Shown here: positions 46,442 through 55,471 of the stretch, piece after piece | Layout: each line of letters begins with the position of its first letter | Position numbering within the stretch: position 1 is the first letter of the stretch | Assembly: GCF_001420995.1 (NCBI RefSeq) | Contig: NZ_CP012185.1 | Coordinates: 124,001 to 188,000, forward strand | Source: Pseudonocardia sp. EC080619-01 | GTDB lineage: Bacteria > Actinomycetota > Actinomycetes > Mycobacteriales > Pseudonocardiaceae | Length of the DNA stretch: 64,000 nucleotides | Direction: 5' to 3' | Translations under genes and position numbers: made by a program | The notes under the pieces: generated by a model | Told to the model about the DNA's origin: nothing | Databases searched by the model: none | The model's input: the letters and a program-made list of their open reading frames with translations, nothing else

Positions 46442-46861
46442 ATGGGTCGGACATCGACAGGGCAGCGTCGTGGACGGCCGTGGAAAGGTCCCCGCGTCGT
46501 CGTTGTTCCCCGCCTGCTGCACAGCGACCACCGAACCTTCACCGAGCTCGCCACCGCCCGCGGGCTCTACCTCTCCGAGATGGCGGCAGAACTGATCGCG
46601 GTCGGCCTGCGCTGCACCGAGCGGCTTCCCACTGAGTTGCCACCCCGACTGAGCTCGACCGAAGCCGCCGACTTCACAGCCCGCATCCCTGCACCGCACG
46701 GCAAGTCGGTGCGAGCCATCGCCCGTGCACGCGACAGCCGTATCTCCATCGTCGCCGGCGCACTGATCACGATCGGTCTCCGCCACACCCACGAGCCCGA
46801 CGACGAGATCACAGCGCCGACGTCGGCTGCCGCACAACAGGACCTGACCCACGCCGGCTGA
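46442..46861 (+). CDS. Tandem ribbon-helix-helix-like DNA-binding protein, copy 2
   Basis: A 139-residue paralogue of the protein at 33105-33524, with the same length and no gaps in a hand alignment (about 77 identities). It begins MGRTSTGQRRGRPWKGPR; the halves are VVVPRLLHSDHRTFTELATARG with YLSEMAAELIAVGLR, and DFTARIPAPHGKSVRAIARAR with ISIVAGALITIGLRH. The second half is the better conserved one. It lies about 500 bases beyond the iteron array. Two copies on one plasmid, one on each side of repA, suggest a role in replication control, segregation or plasmid gene regulation (inferred). Confidence 0.62.
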   Translation: MGRTSTGQRRGRPWKGPRVVVVPRLLHSDHRTFTELATARGLYLSEMAAELIAVGLRCTERLPTELPPRLSSTEAADFTARIPAPHGKSVRAIARARDSRISIVAGALITIGLRHTHEPDDEITAPTSAAAQQDLTHAG

Positions 46862-47088
46862 GTCGGACGTCGCCGTACACGCCAGCCCGTCCGGTTCCGG
46901 TCCGTGTCAGCCATCCTTCAGTCTCTGATCGTCCACCGGCCCCTACGCCACGTCAGCCCACGATGCTGTCAACCGACATTGCTAGCTCCGGGGAACGGCG
47001 GACGTGCGGTGTCCGGGCCGGCAGGCGATGGACATCCAGGTGACCGGCCGGCCGTAATCCTGGGCGACCGAAGCCTCTTTGGGACGGC

Positions 47089-47123
47089 TTTGGCGCGACT
47101 GACAACGCGTCACTCGCGCCAAA
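47089..47123. repeat. Inverted repeat TTTGGCGCGA-N15-TCGCGCCAAA
   Basis: Ten-base perfect arms just outside the decayed istB remnant, in a gap (46862-47154) without a gene. It could be an insertion-sequence end, a terminator, or an operator. Confidence 0.4.
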
Positions 47124-47154
47124 GTGCCCTCAAAGTCGACTCAGACCGGGTAGG

Positions 47155-47460
47155 TCAGGGGATCACACCCTCGCCAGCCAAGCATCGACGAGGCCGTGCG
47201 AGGTGCCGTGAGTCTGGACCAGGTGGGCGTGGTGGAGCAGCTGATAGACCGCTGTGGCCCAGGTCTTGGGCATGGGGCGTCGAAACCAGAGGCGTAGATG
47301 TCGTTGGTGACCACCGGTGGGCGGTTCGTAGGCGCCGTCGCCGATGCGGTCGAGCGTCCTCGGCGTCCTGGTCGACGGGCAGCGTGCCGGCATCGTCGAC
47401 GACGATCAGTGTCAACGGATCTTGACCAGTGACCCCTTTGGGGACGCCACTCAGATTCAG
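47155..47460 (-). pseudogene. Decayed IS21-type IstB (transposition helper ATPase) fragment
   Basis: Minus-strand remnant. One frame carries LTLIVVDDAGTLPVDQDAEDA, matching the IstB Walker B region (LLIIDDLGYLP). A second frame continues with PMPKTWATAVYQLLHHAHLVQ, matching the C-terminal part around the last helix. The frame change and missing N-terminal Walker A show it is non-functional. Confidence 0.55.
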
Positions 47461-47486
47461 GATCCGGCCACAACCAGGAGACCACG

Positions 47487-48065
47487 GTGAGCATCGCCGA
47501 TGCCGATCTGGCACCGCCCAGCGCGAACCTGGCTGAGGTCTATGCTAGCTTCGCCGACGTGGCCGCGGACCGCGAGCAGGGGTGCGCACGTGTCAACGCT
47601 CGGGCCCCTCGGGAGACCGCGCTGCCCCGGGCGACCGGATGGCCACCGGCGGGACGTCTGCATCTGCTGCCAGTCGAGGTTCACTCGGCAGCTCTGGGCG
47701 AGGGCCGCCGCGTCGACGACGCCCAGGCGATCCGGTTCGGTGCGCTACTCGCCGCCGTCTGGTCAGTCAGGACGCGCGTGTGGTGTCGCGTGGTCGCAGA
47801 CGAGCTGGCCATCGTAGGCGCCACCGACGCCGGGCTGGCGGAGATGGCCCGCCACCGGCAGGCCATTCCGGGCGTCCGCAGATCCTCGACGCCCACTACG
47901 CGACCATCCCGACGGGCACCTCGGAGCGCAGAACCCGGCCGAGGAGGCCTTCCTCGCGGGCAGTTGGGCCGGGCACGCCCCGCTGGTTGATCGAGGCCGC
48001 CGCCGGCACGCCGCGGGTGCGACTCAATCTGGGTGACGCCGTCGCTCTCGGGGGTCGACCCGGTC
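47487..48065 (+). pseudogene. Decayed IS21-type IstA transposase fragment
   Basis: C-terminal half of an IstA-like transposase. From 47487 one frame gives CARVNARAPRETALPRATG, RRVDDAQAIRFGALLAAVW, VWCRVVADELAIVGATDAG and LAEMARHRQAIPG. Near 47880 the sequence shifts frame to ILDAHYATIPTGTSERRTR, and near 47985 to WLIEAAAGTPRVRLNLGDAVAL. The catalytic N-terminal domain is missing. It points opposite to the istB fragment, so the two either come from different elements or have been rearranged. Confidence 0.6.
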
Positions 48066-48728
48066 GATCAAGCCCAGACTTCGACCCGATCCCTTCGGGA
48101 CAGCCGTCGAGCGCTGCATGAACACCAGCACGACCCGTCGGGAGGAACCACCTCCGTCGCGACACGGCCAATCGAAGAGATCACTGCCGACCGCACACCA
48201 GAGTTCCTGTTGTCCGCCGACCGGGACCCACATCTCCGCACCCCGGAGCCTTTCAAGATCCGTCGGCAGGTGCTCCCACGTCCCTGGCCCTACAGGCGCC
48301 TCCCCGACACGACCTGCCCGGTCGGGGTCTGGCCCAGTGGGTCTACCAGCTGCCATCCACAACAGCCCGACCCCAGCTCGCTTGACACCTCGCGAGGTCC
48401 CCGGGGACGCGCACCTGCTCTGAGCAGGGGGTCGGCAGCGCTGTGGGCACTGTGGCGGTGCCGGAAACCGACATCAGACACCTTATCGACAGCCGGTGTG
48501 CAAGCCGGTCATGTCAGAGCTGCTCGCGGGCGACCTCGCCCGTGGCGATTCCGCCCGCCCCGCGCTCAGCTGGTTGCCGCTACGCCTGCATCGATCACCT
48601 CGGTCGAAGTGACGTCGACCGACGACACCCGGAGCCGGGCAACCGCGCACGGGCTCGTCCTGATCGGCGGTCAGGCGCGGCACGCAGTAGCTGCACGACT
48701 TGAGCTGACCTCTCTAATATATCAGAAA
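48066..48728. other. Gap without a recognisable gene
   Basis: Long open frames on the plus strand here have no recognisable domain. Possibly further insertion-sequence debris. The last 30 bases become sharply AT-rich (CTCTAATATATCAGAAATCG). Confidence 0.35.
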
Positions 48729-48744
48729 TCGAACAGATGTTCTT
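48729..48744. promoter_or_regulatory. LexA (SOS) box-like site, 1
   Basis: TCGAACAGATGTTCTT compared with the actinobacterial SOS consensus TCGAAC-N4-GTTCGA: the left arm is perfect and four of six right-arm bases match. It lies in an AT-rich patch just before structured element copy 2 and about 450 bases before parA. A perfect version with a nearly identical centre is at 55220. Confidence 0.4.
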
Positions 48745-48790
48745 ATATCTCAGTTATGCCAGTCAGGGCGTGGGATCCACGACACAAGAG

Positions 48791-48918
48791 TGCGGGGCGA
48801 TCCTCGGCCAAGGATCGCCCCGCAGCGATTTCGTGCACGCATCTGACCCAGCACGACCAGATGACGCCTGTCCGGGCGGACCCGGACAACAACTCCCTGC
48901 GTAGAGGAGCGCTTTCGC
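48791..48918 (+). ncRNA. Three-stem structured element, copy 2
   Basis: Stem I: 14-bp perfect stem (48791-48804 with 48811-48824), loop CGGCCA identical to copy 1. Stem II: CATCTG/CAGATG (48840-48845 with 48858-48863), loop containing CCAGCAC as in copy 1. GACGCC follows, then stem III TGTCCGGG/CCCGGACA (48869-48888), loop CGGA. It closes with CTGCGTAGAGGAGCGCTTTC plus GC (48897-48918), matching copy 1 at nearly every base. Stem bases differ from copy 1 on both sides but still pair. It ends 259 bases before parA. Confidence 0.5.
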
Positions 48919-49177
48919 AGCAGCAAGGCTACATCGCTGCGGCGCCGAGAGCGAGCGATGCGCCTGGCGACACGGCGTCGATCGGTCGCGTAGGAGTGGG
49001 TACGGTCCGCCACCGGCCCCGACAACACGGTGGCATAAACGCCGTTTACACGCTCCGCGATACCGCGCGCGGCACGCCGATAGCACACCGGAAGCACCGG
49101 CGCACGCACGTGATCTGCAAGGATGGCCCGCGATCCGAAGTACCACCCGCCGGGTGGGAAGCAGACGGGAGTTCTCC

Positions 49178-49894
49178 ATGGCGCGCGTGCACGTAATCGC
49201 CAACCAAAAGGGCGGGGTCGGCAAGACCACGGTCACCGTGAATCTCGCAGCAGTAGTCGCCGACACCCTCGGAGGGACCGCCGACTCGTCACCGGTGCTG
49301 GGGGTCTCGACCGACCCGCAGGCCTCGATGCTCGAGTGGGCTCAGCGGGTCGGCGACGAGCTGCCGTTCGACTTCGAGCAGTGCCACGACAACCCCAGAC
49401 TCCTGGGGAAGCTGCGCGAGATCCAGCAGTACTCACACATCTTCGTCGACACCCCGGGCAGTCTGGAGGACGAGTCGATTCTGCAGACCGTTCTGACCCA
49501 GGCCGACGACGTCATCGTTCCCCTGGAGCCGGAGCCGATGTCGTTCTCACCGGCCACCCGCTCCATCCAGCGCGTCATCGAACCGGCTGGGGTGCCCTGG
49601 CGGGTCCTGCTCAACAACTGGGACCCCCGCGACGGGTCCGGCGACCTCGATCAGACTCGCGAGTACGTCGCCGCCCGCCGCTGGCCGACGTTCCACACCG
49701 TGATCCGCCACTACAAGCTCCACACCCGGGCGTCGGCCGAAGGCGTCACCGTCGTCCAGTACGCCAAGAACCGGGTCGCGCTCGAAGCGCGCCAGGACTT
49801 CTTCCGGCTCGCCCTCGAAGTCCTCGGCAGCAGCGGAGAAGGCCCCCGGCACTCCACCGACGTAAACGGCGTTTACACCGAGACCGGGGAGTGA
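49178..49894 (+). CDS. parA: ParA-family partition ATPase
   Basis: A 238-residue ParA/Soj-type ATPase driving plasmid segregation. Deviant Walker A motif ANQKGGVGKTTVTVNLA at residue 7, the Asp switch in VSTDPQAS, Walker B-type HIFVDTPG near residue 90, and LLNNWDPRDG. ATG 49178 follows CGGGAG; an upstream in-frame start at 49154 would add eight residues. No N-terminal helix-turn-helix, so it is a type Ib-like small ParA that would not autorepress by itself. One parS-like site lies inside its last codons and encodes VNGVY. ParB follows after three bases. Confidence 0.9.
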   Translation: MARVHVIANQKGGVGKTTVTVNLAAVVADTLGGTADSSPVLGVSTDPQASMLEWAQRVGDELPFDFEQCHDNPRLLGKLREIQQYSHIFVDTPGSLEDESILQTVLTQADDVIVPLEPEPMSFSPATRSIQRVIEPAGVPWRVLLNNWDPRDGSGDLDQTREYVAARRWPTFHTVIRHYKLHTRASAEGVTVVQYAKNRVALEARQDFFRLALEVLGSSGEGPRHSTDVNGVYTETGE

Positions 49895-49897
49895 GCC

Positions 49898-50875
49898 GTG
49901 GGTAAGCGCGTCAACCTCGCCGAGCTCGCCAACGAAGACGTACCCGGCGACTACACCCCGCCGCCCCCACCGGAGCCCACCCCCATCCGGGGTAGTGGAC
50001 CGACCGCGGTCCCCGCCCCGGCCGCCGCCCCCACTCCGGAACCGGGGCCCGAGACCTCCATGCTCACGGTCACCGAGATCGTGGCCAACCCGCTCAACCA
50101 GCGCGCCGTCGACGACATGGACGACGCGGACTTCTACGAGCTCGTCTCCACCATCCGCGGTCATGGCGTCCTGCAGCCGATCGTGGTGTGCTCTGCGTCT
50201 GCGTTCCTGAGCCGCTACCCCGGACACGAGAGCGACCTCAAAGACGCGCGGTGGGTGGCGCTGATCGGTAACCGACGGCTGCGGGCCGCCGCCGTCGCCG
50301 GCCTGACCCAGATGCCGGCGCTGATCAATGACGACCGCGTCGCCTCGATGTACGAGGTCATGCTCGTCGAGAACAGCCACCGCAAGGCGCTCGGACCCCT
50401 GCACGAAGCTGAGGCGATGCAGCGGCTGCTCTCCGAAGCCGAGATCTCACAACGCGCACTGGCCGGTCGCATCGGCCGCACCCCGATGTACGTCAGCCAG
50501 CGAATGGCACTACTCGGCCTGATCCCCAGCCTCCGCGAGGCCCTGGAACAGGGCAGCCTCAAAGTCGAGCAAGGACGCCAGTTCGGCGGACTGCCCGAAG
50601 ACGAACAGGAAGCCATCGCCGCAGCCGGCCCGCCCTACCGCAAGCAGCCGCTCCCCGGCACCCAGACCGAGACCACCGAGATGCCACGTCGCACCCGACG
50701 CAGCATCGCGGTCTCCAGCCCCGCACGCGCGGCAGCGTCGATCCGCGAGATCTTCACCGAGACCGAACGCGCCGAGCTCATCCGATTGCTCTCCGAACTC
50801 GCCCCACCGACCCTCGCGGACCCGGAGACCGCCGGCTCCGGCAGCGCCGCGCCTCCCACCGACAGCGCCGGCTGA
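49898..50875 (+). CDS. parB: ParB-family centromere-binding protein
   Basis: A 325-residue ParB. After a Pro/Ala-rich linker (residues about 20-52) come the N-terminal CTPase-type motifs: NPLNQRAVDD, HGVLQPIVV, ALIGNRRLRAAAVAG (GxRRxRA box) and MLVENSHRKALGPLHEAEAM. The helix-turn-helix reads ISQRALAGRIGRTPMYVSQR. The C-terminal part is rich in Thr/Arg and ends with a short acidic-Ser tail. GTG 49898, preceded by the parA stop. Its target is almost certainly the GTAAACGSCGTTTAC array around it. Confidence 0.9.
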   Translation: MGKRVNLAELANEDVPGDYTPPPPPEPTPIRGSGPTAVPAPAAAPTPEPGPETSMLTVTEIVANPLNQRAVDDMDDADFYELVSTIRGHGVLQPIVVCSASAFLSRYPGHESDLKDARWVALIGNRRLRAAAVAGLTQMPALINDDRVASMYEVMLVENSHRKALGPLHEAEAMQRLLSEAEISQRALAGRIGRTPMYVSQRMALLGLIPSLREALEQGSLKVEQGRQFGGLPEDEQEAIAAAGPPYRKQPLPGTQTETTEMPRRTRRSIAVSSPARAAASIREIFTETERAELIRLLSELAPPTLADPETAGSGSAAPPTDSAG

Positions 50876-50893
50876 CCATCACCCCGACCCCTC

Positions 50894-50930
50894 GGCCCGT
50901 CGACGTAAACGCCGTTTACGTCGACGGGCC
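50894..50930. other. 37-bp perfect palindrome centred on a parS-like site
   Basis: The 15-bp site at 50905-50919 is extended by perfect arms GGCCCGTCGAC and GTCGACGGGCC to a 37-base perfect palindrome, starting 19 bases after the parB stop. It can act as a hairpin terminator for parAB and as a high-affinity ParB site at once. Confidence 0.7.
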
Positions 50931-53900
50931 GTTCTCGTCCGGTCCGCCGTCGGCGTCGACACCGCTCGACTCGAGCCGGCACCCATGGTGGGCGGTGACC
51001 ACGACTGCCCGCAGCAATCACGACCACGGCCGTAAACGCCGTTTACAAGTCAACACCGCGCAGGAGCGTCACCCGCCACACGAACCCGACGACGCCGTCG
51101 GGCGACCACCGGCAATTCGAGCCTTCAACGGGCAACACCGTAAACGGCGTTTACACCCTCAAGTGCTCCTACCGGGTCACGCAGAACCGGCAAGATCCAC
51201 CGCCTGGGCGGACCCGACAGCAGTGATGAGCTGTTCGAGATACGCCACTCACGAGCGAGTCAATCCTCTGGAGCATCGCTCCTGGTTTCGAGTCGCCAAC
51301 TCCAGACAGACGACACAGGAACCTCGACTCCAGCCTGCCTGGTCATCAGCTACCGGACAGGACACACGTCCGGTATCCCGGCGCAGGGTCGACCGGGCAC
51401 TTCGACCGATCCCGTACCGGCGCCGACCTCCAGCAACGACATGAGGACGACCAGCAACGCCGGGGCGTAAACGCCGTTTACAGTCGCGGCGCTGTCACCC
51501 CGCGGCCGGAACACGCAGGTCCGCCGCTACCGATACCGCGACACCTGAGGCCGTGCCAGGAGAAGCGGGGCCGATTAGCGGGCAGAGCCGCAGCGTCGGA
51601 AAGCGCACAGCGGACACCGGAGGTGGTCTCGCCGCCATGGGCGGCACGACACCGTCCGGGACGATTCGTCGAGCGCTCAGATCGCGCTCACCGTCCGCCA
51701 CGTCCGATTCCACCTGGCGTTGTCCGTTCGTTCGCGCCGGCGTCGTCGCTGGACCCCAAGGACCTCTGCCCGAAGCCTGGCTCGGGTGGGTGGGGTCAGC
51801 CCGGTGGGACTGTGTCCCTGGCGGCAAGTGAAGCACCGAGGCGGACACCGTATAGACCTCAGGGCTACTACTCCGTGGCCGCCTCGTCTCTCCAGCCTTG
51901 CTGGTCCGCCCCCGTGCTCACCGGTGTCTTCCGACCTGTGTATCGCGCAGCCGTAAACGGCGTTTACACACATCCTCGGACGACAGCAGATGAGGCCGAC
52001 GCAGAGGCCCGAGACCGAGCGGGTAAACGCCGTTTACACCCACGACCTCACCCCGCCCACGCGAGCGGGGGCCTCGCATACGCGGCCCGAGAGTGATACC
52101 ACCTGTCTGCGGCATCTCGAAACCTCCTGCGGGCGCTGCGTGAGCCCGACGCGGGAGAGAGCGTCCGCAGCGAGCTGGACTGCCGCCGTGTAAACGGCGT
52201 TTACAGACCTCCTCCGTGCAGCCGAGGCCCGAAGGACCGCGACGGCGGACGGGGCGGTCATAGAACAACGCGGACCGGACCACCGGCGGAGACCACCTTG
52301 TTGCCCGCTTCCCGTTCGGAGTGCGGACCACCCTGAGCCGACAGCACCATCACACCGCGCAGAGTCATCTCCTACAGCGCCCCGCACTGCCTTGTCGGCG
52401 GCCGCAGCGACGTACCGTGCGCTCACGGGTGGAGAGAAGCGTGTCCCTCCCGTCATCCATCGAGTCCGGAGCTCGTCTTATCGAAGGCGCACGGACAGAC
52501 GAAGCTCTCGTCCCGTCCCGTCCCGTCGCCGGATACGGTAAACGGCGTTTACCCCTGACCTTGGGCCGCGACGACCGTCTCCACGGCCCTGGGCATTCGA
52601 CGGGTGTAAACGGCGTTTACGGCACCTCCGGGGGCGCAGCCCGAACGCGGCACATCGCGGGCTCGGCGCCGACCCGCAGCCCGAACACCCGGTGAGGAGG
52701 AGCCCCCGATCACCGGGGGCAGGCCCAGCGGAGGGGCGGAGGCTCGGGGAGCCGGACGGAGCCCGATCACTCGGACCGCCAGCTCGGCCGGGCCAGTCGC
52801 CCGTGGTGGGGACCGGTCGCCCGTTACGGCCACAGCGCACCGAGCACACCGACCGCATGGCCATCGTGTCGGCATCCCGGATACGACGAGTACAGGGAGG
52901 CGTAAACGCCGTTTACCTCGTCGCGCTAGATCCGACACGTCGCCAGGACTCCGACGACGAGCAGCACACACGAGGACGGAAACGCCTACGAGCGGACCCA
53001 CCGCCGGGCGGACCTGCCAGTGGCCGACGAGCGCGCCTTCAGGGAGTCATCGCACCGGAGCGTCATCTGTTCGCTGACCGGAACCGGCCGCACCCCCGCG
53101 ATCACCCCCGCAGGCGGTCGCCTCCCCTCAACGCCCCACCGCCAGCCGAATCTGTCCCATCCCACGCCCACTGCTCCGCACGGATCCCACAGGCTCGCCG
53201 CCGGCGGCCCAGCGGCGCGGCCTTCGCCGGCGAGGAGCCCCGCGGACGCTGAAGCCTCGTCGTACCGCCCTCGCATCGCAGGGTGAGCCGATCCCGATCG
53301 GCGCGCGTCGGGGCACGTCGTCTGCGACCGCGGAATCGCGAGGCACCCGGCAACGATTCCCGCCCGCCCCACCGGACTCCGGCGTCGTCAGCGCGAAGTG
53401 CCGGAAGACGTGTAAACGGCGTTTACGGCTCCGGGCCGTCGCGGATCGATGGATCGGTCGGCCGGCGCACGAACTCGGGGCTCGTTGGTCACTGTGCTGA
53501 TGGGCTGCTGTCGTGGCCGTGCTGGGGAGGTTTCAGGGCGCACCCTCCACCCGGCGCCGCGTCCCCGCGCCGTAGCCAGCACGACAGCTCGAACCGGGAC
53601 GGCCCCCTCAGCGACCGGCGGCCAAGTCGACCTGGTTGACCGCGGCACACAGAAGGGCCGATCCGCCTCTCTGATGACGCGTCAGCACCGGGCGCCCGAC
53701 GCCTGGCAAGCGGCCGACACGATCTGCTGGGAGCCGCGTAGCACGGCGCAGGGCGGGCACAGCAGCGCGAACTGGGCCCGCTTCGATGGGAGGGGTAGGG
53801 GTAAACGCCGTTTACCCCCTACCCGAGGCGAGCCCACATCCTCGTAGTCACCGTCTGTCGCCCACGACCCGCTCGGTCGGCTAGACCTCGGCGCGCCGAC

Positions 53901-54291
53901 AAGCACCTACCCGCACCTCGCCAACAGCATCTGTACTCGATCCCGGGATCCTCCCGCCCGCCGAGGACACCGGCGCCTCGCCACGCAGGAGAGGTGCGCC
54001 GGAGGTGCGGTGCAGGCACCGCCATCACAGCGCGGCGCACGACCGTCCCGAGCGCCGAAGCCGCCTGCCTCGGCCGGCAGCCGTCTCGGCTCCCGGCCGA
54101 GAGATCCGGGTGCTCGACCATGGCCGAGCACCATCGACATCCGCCCCCACTCCGATCCGACAACCACTCCCGCTCCGAGCACCTCCACCGTGGCCGACCG
54201 GACTCCGCTCTCCCTGCCCGCGTCGTCTCCTCCCCACCCCGCGACCACCGCCGACTGGTGTCCGTAGACCTGTCAGTGAAATACTGCCATC
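50931..54291. other. Gene-poor centromere-like region
   Basis: About 3.4 kb with eleven exact parS-like palindromes and no supported gene. Open frames exist on both strands, but they share no recognisable domain, overlap one another, and often read through the palindromes as VNGVY or VNAVY peptides. One palindrome (53801) is extended by GGGG/CCCC arms. The DNA between palindromes shows no further repeat family. Confidence 0.55.
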
Positions 54292-55107
54292 GTGGCGACG
54301 CCTCCCCGGATCACCGATGTCGAACGCGACGCGGCGATCACCCGCATCACCGACCGGCACACGAGGATCGACGATCCGCGCAGGTCAGAGCTGGGAACTG
54401 ACCCCCGCGATGTGATCAGCTGGGTCCTCGACCGCGGAACTGCAGGCGTACCCACCGCCGTCTCCGCAGCCGACCACCAGGACGCGGTCCTGCTCAGCAC
54501 CTGGTGCTGGTGGGAGGAACGTCGACGCGAACGCCGGCTCCTGCGCCAAGGCCAGCAGCTCGGCCTGTCCGCCGCCGAACTCGGTGCCCCCCTGGGCATC
54601 CGTTCCCGCCAAGGACTCCGCGACCGGCTGGATCGTCTCGACGCCCTGCTCGCCCACGACCGGCCCGACGAACAGCTCACCCGCGACGCGCGCAGGACCC
54701 GACGCACACGAGACCCCCAACAGCTCTGGATCGACCGCCACCACGACCACGTCCGCGCGGTTCTGGCAGCGCTGATCGCACAGGCCGCCCGCTTCCTCGA
54801 GACGATCGCAACGACCGAGCCCGACGAACCGCTCGACGGCGGCGGCGTGAGGGAGAACGGCGACACCGCAGACGAGCTCGACGAAACCGCCACCGATATC
54901 GACGACTGGCTGACCGAACTCCGTGCCGACTATGAGCAGGACCATCTCACCCCCGCTACCGTGGCTGTGGCGGGTCTGCTCGTGGCCGAGATCCGTGGGC
55001 ATCCCAGTGCTCTGGCTCTGCCCCCGCGACACCGGCTCCCCATCACCCTCCGCGTGGTCGACGATCTCCGATCTGCATTCACAACGACCCGCTCCCCGCG
55101 AGGCTGA
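54292..55107 (+). CDS. Hypothetical plasmid protein with a helix-turn-helix-like segment
   Basis: A 271-residue, charged, helical protein of unknown function. GTG 54292 begins MATPPRITDVERDAAITRI. The region LRQGQQLGLSAAELGAPLG with IRSRQGLRDRLDRL (about residues 84-116) looks like a helix-turn-helix. The remainder is Arg/Asp-rich (DRHHDHVRAVLAALIAQAARFL). No strong ribosome site lies upstream, but an AAATACT-type -10 sequence ends about ten bases before the start, which would fit a leaderless transcript. Codon and residue balance support a real gene. Confidence 0.6.
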   Translation: MATPPRITDVERDAAITRITDRHTRIDDPRRSELGTDPRDVISWVLDRGTAGVPTAVSAADHQDAVLLSTWCWWEERRRERRLLRQGQQLGLSAAELGAPLGIRSRQGLRDRLDRLDALLAHDRPDEQLTRDARRTRRTRDPQQLWIDRHHDHVRAVLAALIAQAARFLETIATTEPDEPLDGGGVRENGDTADELDETATDIDDWLTELRADYEQDHLTPATVAVAGLLVAEIRGHPSALALPPRHRLPITLRVVDDLRSAFTTTRSPRG

Positions 55108-55219
55108 TGAAGACCACAGCGACGAATCGGATCTCGGCGGGCTGACAGCCGTCGCGTCACCCTCGCCGACAACCGAGCTGTATCTCGTTTACAGGTCTAT
55201 ATCTCGGATACCAACAGAG

Positions 55220-55235
55220 TCGAACAGACGTTCGA
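55220..55235. promoter_or_regulatory. LexA (SOS) box, perfect consensus
   Basis: TCGAACAGACGTTCGA matches the actinobacterial SOS box TCGAAC-N4-GTTCGA exactly and shares the centre AGAY with the site at 48729. It lies about 110 bases after the gene ending at 55107 and about 250 bases before the frame starting at 55472. The regulated gene is not clear. Confidence 0.55.
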
Positions 55236-55471
55236 TTCATCTGGAGTCGATGCCTCGCGTTCGTGCAGGGGCCGGAGGAGGCGCGCCTCCCCGGTGGCGG
55301 TGCACTGTCCTCGAGAAACGGACTGTCCGGGCGACCTCGGTAGGAATCCGCGAACCGTATCGGCGGTCGCACGACAACCCGAGGTGGAAACGCCGTTTAC
55401 CCCACCAGAGAGGCCGCGCCGCCAGCCAGGCCAACCCGGCTCAGGTTGAGTCACGATCGACGTACTGGCAC

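Larger units (their letters stand above)
49035..55400. repeat. Dispersed parS-like array: 15 copies of GTAAACGSCGTTTAC
   Basis: Fifteen-base palindromes with a central G or C. Exact copies start at 49862, 50905, 51032, 51140, 51467, 51953, 52023, 52190, 52538, 52606, 52902, 53412 and 53801; copies with one mismatch are at 49035 (ATAAAC...) and 55386 (GGAAAC...). All lie around or downstream of parAB. The odd palindrome with central S is built like the KorB operator (TTTAGCSGCTAAA) but the sequence is different. ParB at 49898-50875 is the likely binder. No copy is seen elsewhere in the window. Confidence 0.85.

Noticed and set aside
50931-54291. Several 100-190 codon frames (for example near 51623, 52692 and 53449) as genes
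   Set aside because: They overlap on both strands, lack domains and ribosome sites, and are biased in Arg, Pro and Gly as expected for GC-rich noncoding DNA.
49035-55400. CRISPR or REP-type repeats
   Set aside because: Sites are 15-bp palindromes with irregular gaps and sit beside parB; centromere sites explain them better.
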